A stretch of DNA of 64,000 bases, taken from the NCBI GenBank assembly GCA_026225395.1, contig JAMFSR010000009.1:34355-98354 (forward strand). The letters are read 5' to 3'. The notes beneath the pieces are model-generated. The model saw nothing but the letters and a program-made list of their open reading frames with translations, made no database searches and was not told the DNA's origin. Shown in pieces: positions 18,048 through 27,226 of this stretch; positions within the stretch are counted from its first letter, which is position 1; each line of letters starts with the position of its first letter. A program made the translations under genes and the position numbers. This stretch comes from Granulicella sapmiensis. GTDB lineage: Bacteria > Acidobacteriota > Terriglobia > Terriglobales > Acidobacteriaceae.

Positions 18048-19412
18048 ATGAAAATCAGTCCTTGCTCAAGATCTTGTCTCGTCTCGCTTCTGCTCCTGCT
18101 CACCTCCTTTTCTTCGTACGCGCAGAATGACGGCAGCGCCGCAAAGAGCGGTCCCATCGTCGTGCTGATAACTATCGATGGGTTTCCTGCGCGAGCGCTC
18201 AAAGACCCTCGCCTGCCAATGCCCACGCTGCGTGGGCTGATCGCAAACGGCGCGCACGCCGATGCGATGATTCCCATTAACCCCACTGTGACTTGGCCCA
18301 ACCACACCACACTAGTCACCGGTGTCGATGCGTCCGTGCATCACGTAATGGCCAACGGCGAGATCGAGTTTCCTACTCCGGGTGATGGTCCTGTTGTGAA
18401 GCAGTGGGTGCCGAAAGACGAGCTCGTGCATGCGCGCACGTTATACGACGCTCTCGCAGAGAAGGGAATGACCACTGGCCAGGTGGACTGGGTGGCGATC
18501 TACGGCGCGAAAAATGTTCGTTGGCAGTTTGCCGAGAAGCCGGACGTCAGCAGCATAATTGCGCAGGATTTGATCGCGAAGGGCGTCATCACGCAGGATC
18601 AAGTCGAACACTTCAACGGCGGCCCAGCCTGGCATGATGAAGTGTGGACCGATGCCGCGATCGACATCCTGATCCACCATACACCGAACCTGCTGCTCTT
18701 CCACTTGCTGCAGACGGACACGTTGCAACACAAATACGGTGCGCTTTCTATGGCGGCTTATGCGGGGTATGCGTATTCGGACATGTGTCTGGACCGGCTG
18801 ATCGAAGCCGCGCGCGCTGCGGGTCTGCTCGATCGCATCACCTTCGTGATCGCCTCAGATCACGGCTTCGGAGATGTGAAGCATGCGATTCGCCCAAATG
18901 TGGTCCTGGCACAGCGCAACGTGCTCAGCAAGTTGAATGACAAATATGAGGGCGGTGCGTGGTTTCTCGCTGAGGGCGGAGAGGCTTCGCTCTACATACG
19001 GGACGAGACTCTGCGTGCCAAACTCGTGCCGGAGTTGAAGGCCTACTTCTCCGGCTTGCCTGGCGTGGAAGGAGCTTTCACCAACGAAGAGGGGCGCGCG
19101 ATAGGTCTTCCTGCATTGGCCAATTCGGACCAGGCTCCCGATCTCTATCTGACGGCCAGTCCCGACTATGCCTTCTGGGCGGGAGAGGACGGTCCACTGA
19201 CCCAGGAGGTCTCTACCCCTGATGGAAGCCACGGCTACAGCAACACAGATCCTGAGATGCAGGCACTTTTTGTCGCGTCCGGTAGTCACATCCGTCCAGG
19301 CATCGACCTCGGTACGATCCCGAATCTCCGTGTGGCTCCCACCATTGCGAAGCTGCTGGGGATTTCGCTGCCGACAGCTAAGGGGCAACCGCTTGATGCC
19401 GCTCTGCAATAG
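18048..19412 (+). CDS. Secreted nucleotide pyrophosphatase/phosphodiesterase (alkaline phosphatase superfamily)
   Basis: 454 residues with a signal peptide (LVSLLLLLTSFSSYAQ). Family hallmarks are VLITIDGFPARAL near the mature N-terminus (first metal-binding Asp), the nucleophile threonine T82 in PTVTWPNHTTLVTG, and the metal ligands in DTLQHKYG, ASDHGFG and DGSHGYSN. These belong to type I phosphodiesterase/ENPP enzymes, which cut phosphodiester or pyrophosphate bonds with two zinc ions. In this locus it may remove phosphodiester-linked decorations from the target glycan or scavenge phosphate from nucleotides or sugars. The ATG at 18048 is chosen over an upstream in-frame ATG at 18012 because the signal peptide then sits at the N-terminus. 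Confidence 0.85.
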   Translation: MKISPCSRSCLVSLLLLLTSFSSYAQNDGSAAKSGPIVVLITIDGFPARALKDPRLPMPTLRGLIANGAHADAMIPINPTVTWPNHTTLVTGVDASVHHVMANGEIEFPTPGDGPVVKQWVPKDELVHARTLYDALAEKGMTTGQVDWVAIYGAKNVRWQFAEKPDVSSIIAQDLIAKGVITQDQVEHFNGGPAWHDEVWTDAAIDILIHHTPNLLLFHLLQTDTLQHKYGALSMAAYAGYAYSDMCLDRLIEAARAAGLLDRITFVIASDHGFGDVKHAIRPNVVLAQRNVLSKLNDKYEGGAWFLAEGGEASLYIRDETLRAKLVPELKAYFSGLPGVEGAFTNEEGRAIGLPALANSDQAPDLYLTASPDYAFWAGEDGPLTQEVSTPDGSHGYSNTDPEMQALFVASGSHIRPGIDLGTIPNLRVAPTIAKLLGISLPTAKGQPLDAALQ

Positions 19413-19587
19413 TGATCGTGGGTCTGAGTCTTTTGGAAAAGCGGTGAGAGACTTGAAAAGGCTGTGATCTCCAGAGCACATCGCTAACGCATGCGGGATT
19501 TTTTCGGTAGTCGCTCAAAAACCTGAAGGGAAGGCTTGAAGACCTCTTGAATCGGAGTTTTGGTGCAGCTTGGTTGGGCAATGCGAT

Positions 19588-22236
19588 CTAGCGTGCGATC
19601 GGAGAGGTCCCTGAAATGGCGAGTGGGACTTTCACGCCACTTGCCTCTGTGGGTTGACTGCCTCCGATGGTGATCTGATATTGCCCCGGCCGCACTGCGC
19701 GAATCCCTTCTTCATCTACAAGGCTGAGTTGTCGCGGGTCGAGCGTGAACAGAACGTGTTTTGTCTCACCGCGCCGAAGGTGAACACGCTGGAAGCCCTC
19801 AAGAGCAAGCTTCGGCGCTCCTTCTACTGCTGGAGGAGTCAGGTATAGCTCCGCTACCTCGTCACCGTCGAACGCGCCGGTGTTCTTCACATCCGCGTCG
19901 ACGGTCAGCGATGTGCCGGCGTGGAGAGAGGATGTTGAAAGCTTGAGGTTGCTATAAGTGAAGTGGGTGTAGCTAAGCCCGTATCCGAAGCCGAAAAGCG
20001 GCGTTCCTTCAAAGTAGCGATAAGTGCGGCCCTTCATCGCGTAGTTATCAAAAGCCGGCAATTGATCCGTTGAGGCATAGAAGGTGACGGGCAGGCGGCC
20101 CGCTGGATTATTGTCACCCGCGAGAGTGGCTGCAATGGCTGTACCGCCTTCCTCGCCTGGGTACCAGGCTTCCAGCATCGCGGCGGCGTGCTCCTTGGCC
20201 CAGGCCGCAGAAATAGCGCTGCCATTGAGCAGGACAACGATGATGGGCTTGCCCGTGGCGGCCACTGCCTTCAGCATGTCTTCCTGGACACGCGGCAGGG
20301 AAATCGAAGTGCGATCGCCACCATTAAACCCTTCCAGCTTTACGGGCATTTCTTCGCCTTCGAGCTCCGGGGTCAGTCCAACAAAGGCAATGACGACGTC
20401 TGCTTTGCTGGCGGCATTGACGGCCTGTTCACGCTCTGCGACGATGTTGGGCTGCCAATCGAAGCTGATGCCTGCTCCGAAAAGCGGTGCGCGATGCACG
20501 TACTCCACGCGAAGCGCGTGCGGCTTGCGGTCGTCGATGTGCAGTGTGAAAGAAGGCGTTGTACTGGAGCGGGATTGCTTTTGTTCATTGGCATACTGAT
20601 TGACTTGTTTCCCATCCGCCCACACTGCTATTGATTCGATGTCGTTGCAGGGGTAGCAATGAGCAAGCGTGAAGCGGAACGTGTAGTCTCCTGGAGCCGG
20701 AAGCGCGAGAACGCCGGTCCATCGGACGCTGAAGGCTTTGGCATCGAGACCCGAAACGGGCGATGCTGAGTTCCAGTCGAAGCTGATCTGTGGGTCAATG
20801 CGTGTCGATAAGGGAGAACCGGAAAGATCCGCATTATTGAAGTACTCTCCCTTGAGCCCATCGCGCGAGTCGCCCATCGCCGGGTGAACTACATCCGGGG
20901 GTACCGGAACGATGGCACCCTCTACATAAGGAGAGCCCTGTGCGTAAAGGATCGTGCTCTTCTTTCCAAAGCGGCGCTGGATCCCGAGCAACGGCGTTAT
21001 CGGTTCTGAAGGGACTGCGTTGTAGTTGCCTTCGATGGCAGATAGAGAAGCCGCGTTAGGACCGATGATTGCCAGCGTCTTTGCGGACTTTGCAAGTGGA
21101 AGGACGCCGTCGTTCTTCAAGAGAACGATAGATTCCTCGGCCAGCTTGAGGGCCAGTGTACGGTGTGCGGGAGAGTCGTTCTCACGGAAAGGAATTCTGG
21201 CATATCGGACGTCTGTGGGAGGGTCGAAGAGCCCTAGGCGAAAGCGCGCTGTGAAAAGCCGCGTGACGGACTGATCGACTTCACTCTCAGCAATCAGCCT
21301 TTGATGTACCGCATCTGTGAGGCTCGAATACTCCCTACCGCAGCTGGTATCTGTGCCGGCTCGTACAGCGTCGACGGAGGCGTGTGCGAGATCGGGTGCG
21401 AATTTGTGGCCGACCGCGATGTCCGTGATGGCAGCGCAGTCACTTGTGACATAACCACTGAACTTCCATGCGCCGCGAAGTATATCTTTCAGGAGCATTT
21501 CATTGGCGCACGCTGGCTGGCCGTCAAGGGAGTTATAAGCACACATTGTGCTGGCTGCATGGGCGTCGACAATGGCCGCATGAAACGCGGGCAGGTATGT
21601 GTCTTCGAGATCATGCGGTGATGCGACGACGTCGACTGTGTGTCGCGTGTTCTCGGGGCCGGAGTGAACAGCGAAGTGTTTTGGAGTCGCGACCACGCGA
21701 AGGTACTTCGGATCATCTCCCTGGAGGCCGGTTACGAAAGCCACTCCCATGCGAGCGGTGAGAAAGGGATCTTCTCCATACGTTTCCTGGCCTCTGCCCC
21801 AACGCGGATCTCTGAAAATGTTGATGTTCGGAGACCAGAGATCGAGACCGAAGTAGATGTCATGGTTGTCGTGTCGTTGTGCTTCGGAGTTCTTCGCGCG
21901 AGCTTCTGTGGAGATGACAACAGCGGCATCGTGAAGCCCGGGAGAGTCGAAGGTGGCCGCGAGGCCAATCGCCTGAGGAAATACTGTGGCGTAGCCGGAC
22001 CGCGCGATGCCATGCAAACCCTCGCTCCACCAGTCATAGGCGGGGATGTTCAGTCTGGGGATTGCAGGCGCGTGGTTTTGCATTTGCGACACCTTCTCCT
22101 CCAGTGTCATGCGGGCGACCAGAGCCGCGGCACGGGCGGCAGCGGTAGTCTGCGCAATTGCAGCAAAGCCAGCGAGGGCGGTGGCGGAGACGAGGAGAAT
22201 GCGAGATATGCGGCAGGCGTTAGGAATCGTGATCAT
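19588..22236 (-). CDS. Secreted GH3 beta-glucosidase/beta-xylosidase with PA14 insert
   Basis: 882 residues with a signal peptide (ILLVSATALAGFAAIAQ). The catalytic TIM barrel covers residues about 35-330: KH at 186-187 and the nucleophile D266 in GYVTSDCAAI. The GH3 C-terminal domain is split by a PA14 domain at about 457-595 (GDSRDGLKGEYFNN), and a fibronectin-III-like domain closes the protein (FDGDEVAELYLTPP). The DWWSEGLHGIARSG and CAYNSLDGQPACAN blocks resemble bacterial xylan 1,4-beta-xylosidases more than classic cellobiases. PA14 inserts in GH3 enzymes usually shape the active site for oligosaccharides. It is convergent to the PDE gene and divergent from the lipoprotein/sensor operon, so it may share a regulatory region with the sensor. 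Confidence 0.87.
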   Translation of the reverse strand: MITIPNACRISRILLVSATALAGFAAIAQTTAAARAAALVARMTLEEKVSQMQNHAPAIPRLNIPAYDWWSEGLHGIARSGYATVFPQAIGLAATFDSPGLHDAAVVISTEARAKNSEAQRHDNHDIYFGLDLWSPNINIFRDPRWGRGQETYGEDPFLTARMGVAFVTGLQGDDPKYLRVVATPKHFAVHSGPENTRHTVDVVASPHDLEDTYLPAFHAAIVDAHAASTMCAYNSLDGQPACANEMLLKDILRGAWKFSGYVTSDCAAITDIAVGHKFAPDLAHASVDAVRAGTDTSCGREYSSLTDAVHQRLIAESEVDQSVTRLFTARFRLGLFDPPTDVRYARIPFRENDSPAHRTLALKLAEESIVLLKNDGVLPLAKSAKTLAIIGPNAASLSAIEGNYNAVPSEPITPLLGIQRRFGKKSTILYAQGSPYVEGAIVPVPPDVVHPAMGDSRDGLKGEYFNNADLSGSPLSTRIDPQISFDWNSASPVSGLDAKAFSVRWTGVLALPAPGDYTFRFTLAHCYPCNDIESIAVWADGKQVNQYANEQKQSRSSTTPSFTLHIDDRKPHALRVEYVHRAPLFGAGISFDWQPNIVAEREQAVNAASKADVVIAFVGLTPELEGEEMPVKLEGFNGGDRTSISLPRVQEDMLKAVAATGKPIIVVLLNGSAISAAWAKEHAAAMLEAWYPGEEGGTAIAATLAGDNNPAGRLPVTFYASTDQLPAFDNYAMKGRTYRYFEGTPLFGFGYGLSYTHFTYSNLKLSTSSLHAGTSLTVDADVKNTGAFDGDEVAELYLTPPAVEGAPKLALEGFQRVHLRRGETKHVLFTLDPRQLSLVDEEGIRAVRPGQYQITIGGSQPTEASGVKVPLAISGTSPIAR

Positions 22237-22395
22237 GGAAAAAGCCTTATTCCAATATGTAGGAAGCGATTGATGGTTTGGATGATGGACGATCTACAAA
22301 GAATGCCCATACCGGCGCAATTCGTATATGTGGTTGTTACTTGAGGTAAAGTGGATTTTATCTATTTTCTATGGTTTCAAGTAAGTTGGAGTCAT
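22237..22395. promoter_or_regulatory. Divergent promoter region, GH3 gene versus sensor operon
   Basis: This 159-bp AT-richer stretch must hold the promoters for the leftward GH3 gene and the rightward lipoprotein/kinase/regulator genes. Plausible boxes can be drawn on both strands (for example TTTACC and TATACG with 16-bp spacing on the minus strand), but none is close enough to consensus to be firm. No clear inverted repeat for the NarL-type regulator is visible. Confidence 0.35.
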
Positions 22396-23487
22396 ATGCA
22401 AAGATTCCTTCACTCTATCTGGTTGAAGGCTAGTCTGGCAGCCATTCTGTCGCTTGTTGTGCTCAATATTTTCACGGGCTGCAGGGCTTACTCCCCGCGG
22501 CCGAAGACGGTTATACACTTCGTGCGAGTGCCGCGAGGAGGACACGGAGGAGCTGAAATCATAGAGCCGATTTCTGGATCCGTTACAGGTTTTGTAAGCG
22601 GCCAACAGGTTGTTTTGTATGCAAAGAATGGACCGTGGTGGTGGGTCCAGCCTTTCCGGAGCCGGCCTCTCACAAAGGTTGAGACCGACTCGACCTGGAA
22701 TACCGTTACCCATATCGGCGCGGAGTACGCCGCGCTTCTTGTAGTGCCGGGGCACCAGCCACAAGCGAAAATAGGAGCGCTTCCACCGGTAGGGAATGAA
22801 GTGCTCGCGGTTGCCACCGTCAAAGGTGTCGAGGTATTGCCTGTTGTCTCGAAGATCATTCGTTTCAGCGGTTACGACTGGATAGTTCGTGCGTCACCCA
22901 GTGATCGCGGGGGAGAGATGAATCATTACGACCCTGCAAATGCCTGGGTGGATCAGGACGGCCATTTGCATCTTAAAATGGGGGAGCGTGATGGCCACTG
23001 GACCTGTGCGGGGCTTAATCTTTCTCGGAGTCTGGGTTATGGAACTTACAGGTTTGTGGTTCAGGACAGCGCGCACCTGGAGCCCTCGGCAGTGTTAGCT
23101 ATGTTTACGTTGGACGAGCGGGGCGATCAAGAAACCCGCACCGAACTGGATATAGAGCTCAGCCGTTGGGGGAACCCGGGAAAGCAGAATGGCGATTACA
23201 CGGTTCAGCCTTACTATGTGCCGGAAAACACAGCGCACTTTTCGATACCGCCGGGCAGGTTTACGCATGTTCTCCGCTGGGAGCCAGGAGTGGCGTCCTT
23301 TAGAACGTTTTCTGGCAAGACGGGAGCACCCGGAGTTAGGGATCTGGCGCACCATGTTTTTACCTCAGGTATCCCTGTCCCCGGGGGCGAGACCGCGCAC
23401 ATCGACTTCTATGATTTCTTCCACTCGCGAAGCGGACTAACGCAGTCCTCTGAGGTCGTCATTGAAAAGTTCGAGTATCTTCCATGA
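22396..23487 (+). CDS. Lipoprotein with GH16-like jelly roll and ExDxE motif
   Basis: 363 residues from ATG 22396 (GGAG upstream). A membrane-targeting helix ends in a lipobox (NIFTGC), so the mature protein should be lipid-anchored. After about 150 residues of unclear fold, the C-terminal half looks like a GH16/concanavalin-type jelly roll: HLHLKMGERDGHWTCAGLNL, GYGTYRFVVQ and VLRWEPGVASFRTFSG. Residues 250-254 read ELDIE, matching the GH16 catalytic ExDxE signature (nucleophile, Asp, acid/base). It may therefore cleave or bind beta-glucan-like chains. The downstream kinase start lies five bases after its stop, so the two are translationally coupled, which points to a role in sensing as much as in degradation. 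Confidence 0.72.
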   Translation: MQRFLHSIWLKASLAAILSLVVLNIFTGCRAYSPRPKTVIHFVRVPRGGHGGAEIIEPISGSVTGFVSGQQVVLYAKNGPWWWVQPFRSRPLTKVETDSTWNTVTHIGAEYAALLVVPGHQPQAKIGALPPVGNEVLAVATVKGVEVLPVVSKIIRFSGYDWIVRASPSDRGGEMNHYDPANAWVDQDGHLHLKMGERDGHWTCAGLNLSRSLGYGTYRFVVQDSAHLEPSAVLAMFTLDERGDQETRTELDIELSRWGNPGKQNGDYTVQPYYVPENTAHFSIPPGRFTHVLRWEPGVASFRTFSGKTGAPGVRDLAHHVFTSGIPVPGGETAHIDFYDFFHSRSGLTQSSEVVIEKFEYLP

Positions 23488-23491
23488 GGCG

Positions 23492-26400
23492 ATGATGCGA
23501 TGGCGACGGCAACTCACAGTTGCGATCATCATCATCATCTTCTTCTGTCTTACCCGTCTGGCGAGCGCATTGGATCCAAACCGCTCATTGTCTCAATACG
23601 TGCGCAATGTTTGGCGTTCGGACAATGGGTTTCTGGGAGGAGCGGTCTATGCAATTTGCCAATCGCAGGACGGCTATTTGTGGTTCGGGACGGAGCGAGG
23701 GCTAGTTCGTTTCGATGGTTTCGACTTCAAGCTGATTCAGCGACCGATCCTGGGATATCCCCCCATTGGAGCCGTTCGTGGGCTAGTTGCTGATAGTGCG
23801 GGGAATCTTTGGATCAGGCCAGATGGTTCGCATCTCCTTCGCTATCAAAACGGCATCTTTGAAGATGCCATCGCACGATTCGGGCTTAACGAAACTGCCT
23901 TTACCGCTATGTCGCAAGACTCGACGGGCGAGTTGCTTTTGTGGGGTTTACATAGTCGAACGCTGCGCTTTCACCAGGGTCACTTTGAAAAAATACTTCC
24001 GGGGGAGTCCCTGACGGGCGTTGTGATCTCAGCGGCACAAACCTCGGACGGCAGCGTTTGGTTAGGTACGCGTGACGCCGGGTTGTTGCGGATCTTTCAG
24101 GGCCGCACGCTCGGTGTCCTCCCGAAGCCAACGCTCGAAAGTATCAACGCACTTGCAACGGCGAATAACGCGGGACTCTGGATTGGTACGGATAGCGGTT
24201 TGCAACTTTGGGATGGAAAGCAGGACAAATATCAGTTGATGTTTGCAGGTAACGGAAAAATTCAGGTCTTTTCGTTGACCCACGACCGGCAAGGGAATCT
24301 GTGGGCGGGCACAGATCGCGGCCTCCTTCGAGCCACTCCTTCATTCGACATCTCAACCGATTTCAGGGGTAATGCGCCCGGAACGGAAATTACAGCCGTC
24401 TACGAAGATCGAGATGGCGACATATGGTTCGGAGGTACGCGCGGCATCGAGAGGCTGCGCGATGGCATGTTTACGCAGTATTCGGTTGCAGAAGGGGTAC
24501 CGGCTGAAGATGGTGGCCCGGTCTTTGTTGACGAAGATGGACGGACCTGGTTTGCGCCGGCTTCAGGTGGTCTCTATTGGCTTAAGGATGGGCGCACAGG
24601 CCGCATTGCAAATATTGGCAATGACATTGTTTATTCGATAAGCGGAGGAGGTGGTGAACTCTGGCTTGGGCGACAGCAAGGCGGATTGACTGAATTGACG
24701 AAGAGGGGCAACTCATTCGTGGCACAGACCTATACCCAGGCGAACGGACTCGCACAGAACAGCGTTTTTACTGTCCACCGCAATAGCGATGGAACGGTGT
24801 GGGTTGGAACGGTGAGCGCGGGCATCAGTGTGTTGCGCCACGGTAAGTTCACGAACTATTCGGCGGCAAATGGCCTGGAGTCCAACGCCATTTTTTCGAT
24901 AGTGGAAGGGCATGACGGTACAATGTGGATCGCGTCGTCGAGCGGACTTTCCTGCTATGCGGATAATCATTGGAAAAGCTTCGGCGGGACAGATGGACTA
25001 CCCTCGTCACACATAAGATCGATCTTCGAAGATGCTCAGCATATTCTCTGGATCGCAAGCACCAGCGGCATCGCATATTTCATAAATGGCCAAATCGAAG
25101 TGCCCCGCTCATTGCCAGAGTCGTTGCGCGAGGAGGTGCTCGGAATTACGCAGGACAAGAACGGTAACCTGTGGGTCGTCACATCGGACCATGTCTTGCA
25201 GGTCAATCGAGAACGATTGCTAACGAATTCTCTCAAGGATACCGACGTCCTGAGCTATGGGGCCGAAGACGGCCTTCCTGCCGTGGAAGGTGTGCGCCGT
25301 GATCGATCCGTCGTGATCGACCCGGTTGGGCGGATATGGTTGTCGCTGGCCCATGGACTGGTTGTCGCCGATCCCTCAGAGGCGCAGGACTATGCTGTAC
25401 CGGAAGGAGTGCGCATCGAGTCGGTTTCGACAGAGGGACACGCGATGAACTTCGCCGACAACCTGAAGCTAGGTCCCGGTAAACAGAGCATCACGTTCAA
25501 ATACGCAGACACGAACCTATCAGTCCCCGAGAGAATCCGTTTTCGGTATCGCCTGGACGGTTCCGACCAGGGCTGGAGCAATGAGGTAGCTTTGCGCCAG
25601 GTGGTTTATACCAACCTTGGTCCCGGGAACTATAGATTTCGTATTGTGGCGTCAAATGGACAGGGTATATGGAATGGCCCGGAAACGACAGTTCCTTTCG
25701 TCATCGAACCGGCTCTCTGGCAGACGTGGTATTTTCGTCTCGCGTGTGTCGTGCTGCTGGCATCTTTGATCGCACTCATTCATCGGCTCCGGCTCACGCA
25801 TTTGACAGAGCAGCTAAACCGCCGCTTCCATGACCGTCTTGCGGAGCGCACGCGGATCGCACAGGACTTGCACGACACGCTGTTGCAGGGTGTCCTTAGC
25901 GCTTCGATGCAGTTAGATCTTGCCGAAGATCAAATTCCCGCGGGGTCGCCAGCCAAACCCCTGTTGCGCCGTGTCCTCGAGCTTATGGCTCAGGTAACGG
26001 ATGAGGGTCGCCATGCGCTCCAGGGCCTGCGCACCGCAGAGAGCAGTGCGGTCGATCTCGAATCGGCCATGTCACGCCTTTCAGCCGAGTTCGCATGCGA
26101 TGAGAAGATCGCGTACCGCATGATGGTTCAAGGAACTCCCCGGCGACTTCGGCCCGCAGTGCGTGATGAGGTGTACCGTATCGGGCGTGAAGCAGTGGTA
26201 AATGCATTTGTTCATGCACAGGCGAATAACGTCGAGGTGCGGATAGAATATGCGAATCGCCTCTTGCGGTTGCTCGTCCAGGACGACGGCTGCGGCATCG
26301 ATCCAGTCGTACTCAATGAAGGCCGTGAAGGCCATTGGGGTTTGATCGGGATGCGCGAACGTTCTGAAGGGATTGGAGCGCAACTGAAATTACGAAGCCG

Positions 26401-26509
26401 CTTTGGGATAGGAACAGAAGTGGAACTTGTGGTGCCGGGCGCGGTCGCATTTGAAGACGGAACCAACCGTTCCACAGCTAGATGGTTGCAATGGCTCAAG
26501 AACGTTTAA
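23492..26509 (+). CDS. Sensor histidine kinase with extracytoplasmic beta-propeller and Y_Y_Y domain
   Basis: About 1005 residues. An N-terminal hydrophobic helix (TVAIIIIIFFCLTRLASA) precedes some 640 residues of two-component-regulator propeller repeats (recurring DGYLWFGTERGLVRFDG-like units, GNLWAGTDRGLL, GTMWIASSSGLSCY). A Y_Y_Y domain follows (RFRYRLDGSDQGWSNE), then one membrane helix near 750-767, a HisKA_3 dimerisation domain with H794 in RIAQDLHDTLLQG, and an HATPase domain (DDGCGIDP, GLIGMRERSEGIGA). This is the class that senses ligands, often glycan fragments, outside the inner membrane and phosphorylates NarL-type regulators. ATG 23492 or 23495 follows GAGG from the preceding gene's end. 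The cognate regulator is next. Confidence 0.92.
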   Translation: MMRWRRQLTVAIIIIIFFCLTRLASALDPNRSLSQYVRNVWRSDNGFLGGAVYAICQSQDGYLWFGTERGLVRFDGFDFKLIQRPILGYPPIGAVRGLVADSAGNLWIRPDGSHLLRYQNGIFEDAIARFGLNETAFTAMSQDSTGELLLWGLHSRTLRFHQGHFEKILPGESLTGVVISAAQTSDGSVWLGTRDAGLLRIFQGRTLGVLPKPTLESINALATANNAGLWIGTDSGLQLWDGKQDKYQLMFAGNGKIQVFSLTHDRQGNLWAGTDRGLLRATPSFDISTDFRGNAPGTEITAVYEDRDGDIWFGGTRGIERLRDGMFTQYSVAEGVPAEDGGPVFVDEDGRTWFAPASGGLYWLKDGRTGRIANIGNDIVYSISGGGGELWLGRQQGGLTELTKRGNSFVAQTYTQANGLAQNSVFTVHRNSDGTVWVGTVSAGISVLRHGKFTNYSAANGLESNAIFSIVEGHDGTMWIASSSGLSCYADNHWKSFGGTDGLPSSHIRSIFEDAQHILWIASTSGIAYFINGQIEVPRSLPESLREEVLGITQDKNGNLWVVTSDHVLQVNRERLLTNSLKDTDVLSYGAEDGLPAVEGVRRDRSVVIDPVGRIWLSLAHGLVVADPSEAQDYAVPEGVRIESVSTEGHAMNFADNLKLGPGKQSITFKYADTNLSVPERIRFRYRLDGSDQGWSNEVALRQVVYTNLGPGNYRFRIVASNGQGIWNGPETTVPFVIEPALWQTWYFRLACVVLLASLIALIHRLRLTHLTEQLNRRFHDRLAERTRIAQDLHDTLLQGVLSASMQLDLAEDQIPAGSPAKPLLRRVLELMAQVTDEGRHALQGLRTAESSAVDLESAMSRLSAEFACDEKIAYRMMVQGTPRRLRPAVRDEVYRIGREAVVNAFVHAQANNVEVRIEYANRLLRLLVQDDGCGIDPVVLNEGREGHWGLIGMRERSEGIGAQLKLRSRFGIGTEVELVVPGAVAFEDGTNRSTARWLQWLKNV

Positions 26510-26546
26510 AGACACCGCCCGAAAACGAAAGGAATTCCGATATTCC

Positions 26547-27176
26547 GTGACCTCAACTCAACCGATCCGAATATTCTGTGTTGACGATCATCCGCTTATG
26601 CGAGAAGGCATAGCTGCTGTCGTTCGTAATGAACCGGATATGCTCTTGGTGGGAGAAGTTCAATGTGGTCGCGAAGCGATTGTGGGATTCCGCGCGCATC
26701 GGCCCGACGTTACGCTGATGGACTTGCGGTTGCCGGATATCAGCGGAATCGACGCGCTCATCGCCATCCGTACTGAATTTAAGGACGCCCGCATGATCAT
26801 GCTGACGACCTTTGATGGCGACGCTGAGATTCAACGCGCCCTGGAAGCGGGGGCACAGGGCTTCATGCTCAAAAGCATGCCGCGTAAGCAGCTTGTGGAA
26901 ATGATACGCAAAGTACACTCCGGCAAGAGGCACGTTCCTCCCGAAGTAGCAGCCCAGCTAGTGGAACATTTGGGTTATGAGGCTTTGAGCAAACGAGAGG
27001 TAGAAGTTCTACAGAAAATCGCCGGCGGAAACCGCAACAGCGATATCGCAGCACTGCTTTTCATCACGGAAGAGACAGTCAAAGGCCATGTGAAGCACAT
27101 CATGGAAAAGCTTGGTGCAAGCGATCGGACCGAAGCCGTGGCTATAGGTCTGCGTCGCGGCATCATCCAACTCTAG
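26547..27176 (+). CDS. NarL/LuxR-family response regulator
   Basis: 209 residues from a GTG start. The receiver domain carries the acidic pair in VDDHPLMREG, phospho-acceptor D59 in TLMDLRLPD and the conserved Thr and Lys in LTTFDGD and MLKSMPRK. A LuxR-type helix-turn-helix follows (LSKREVEVLQKIAGGNRNSD, then TEETVKGHVKHIMEKL). It should be phosphorylated by the kinase encoded just upstream and act as a DNA-binding activator, probably on glycan-locus promoters. The only upstream Shine-Dalgarno (AAAGGAA) is about 13 bases away. A 19-codon reading frame from 26491 ends in GTGA overlapping the GTG start, so translational coupling could replace a normal ribosome-binding site. Confidence 0.9.
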   Translation: MTSTQPIRIFCVDDHPLMREGIAAVVRNEPDMLLVGEVQCGREAIVGFRAHRPDVTLMDLRLPDISGIDALIAIRTEFKDARMIMLTTFDGDAEIQRALEAGAQGFMLKSMPRKQLVEMIRKVHSGKRHVPPEVAAQLVEHLGYEALSKREVEVLQKIAGGNRNSDIAALLFITEETVKGHVKHIMEKLGASDRTEAVAIGLRRGIIQL

Positions 27177-27226
27177 CCTCATTCTTTATTAGAGTTGCGC
27201 CGGAAAACCACCCTATCTAGGGTTTT

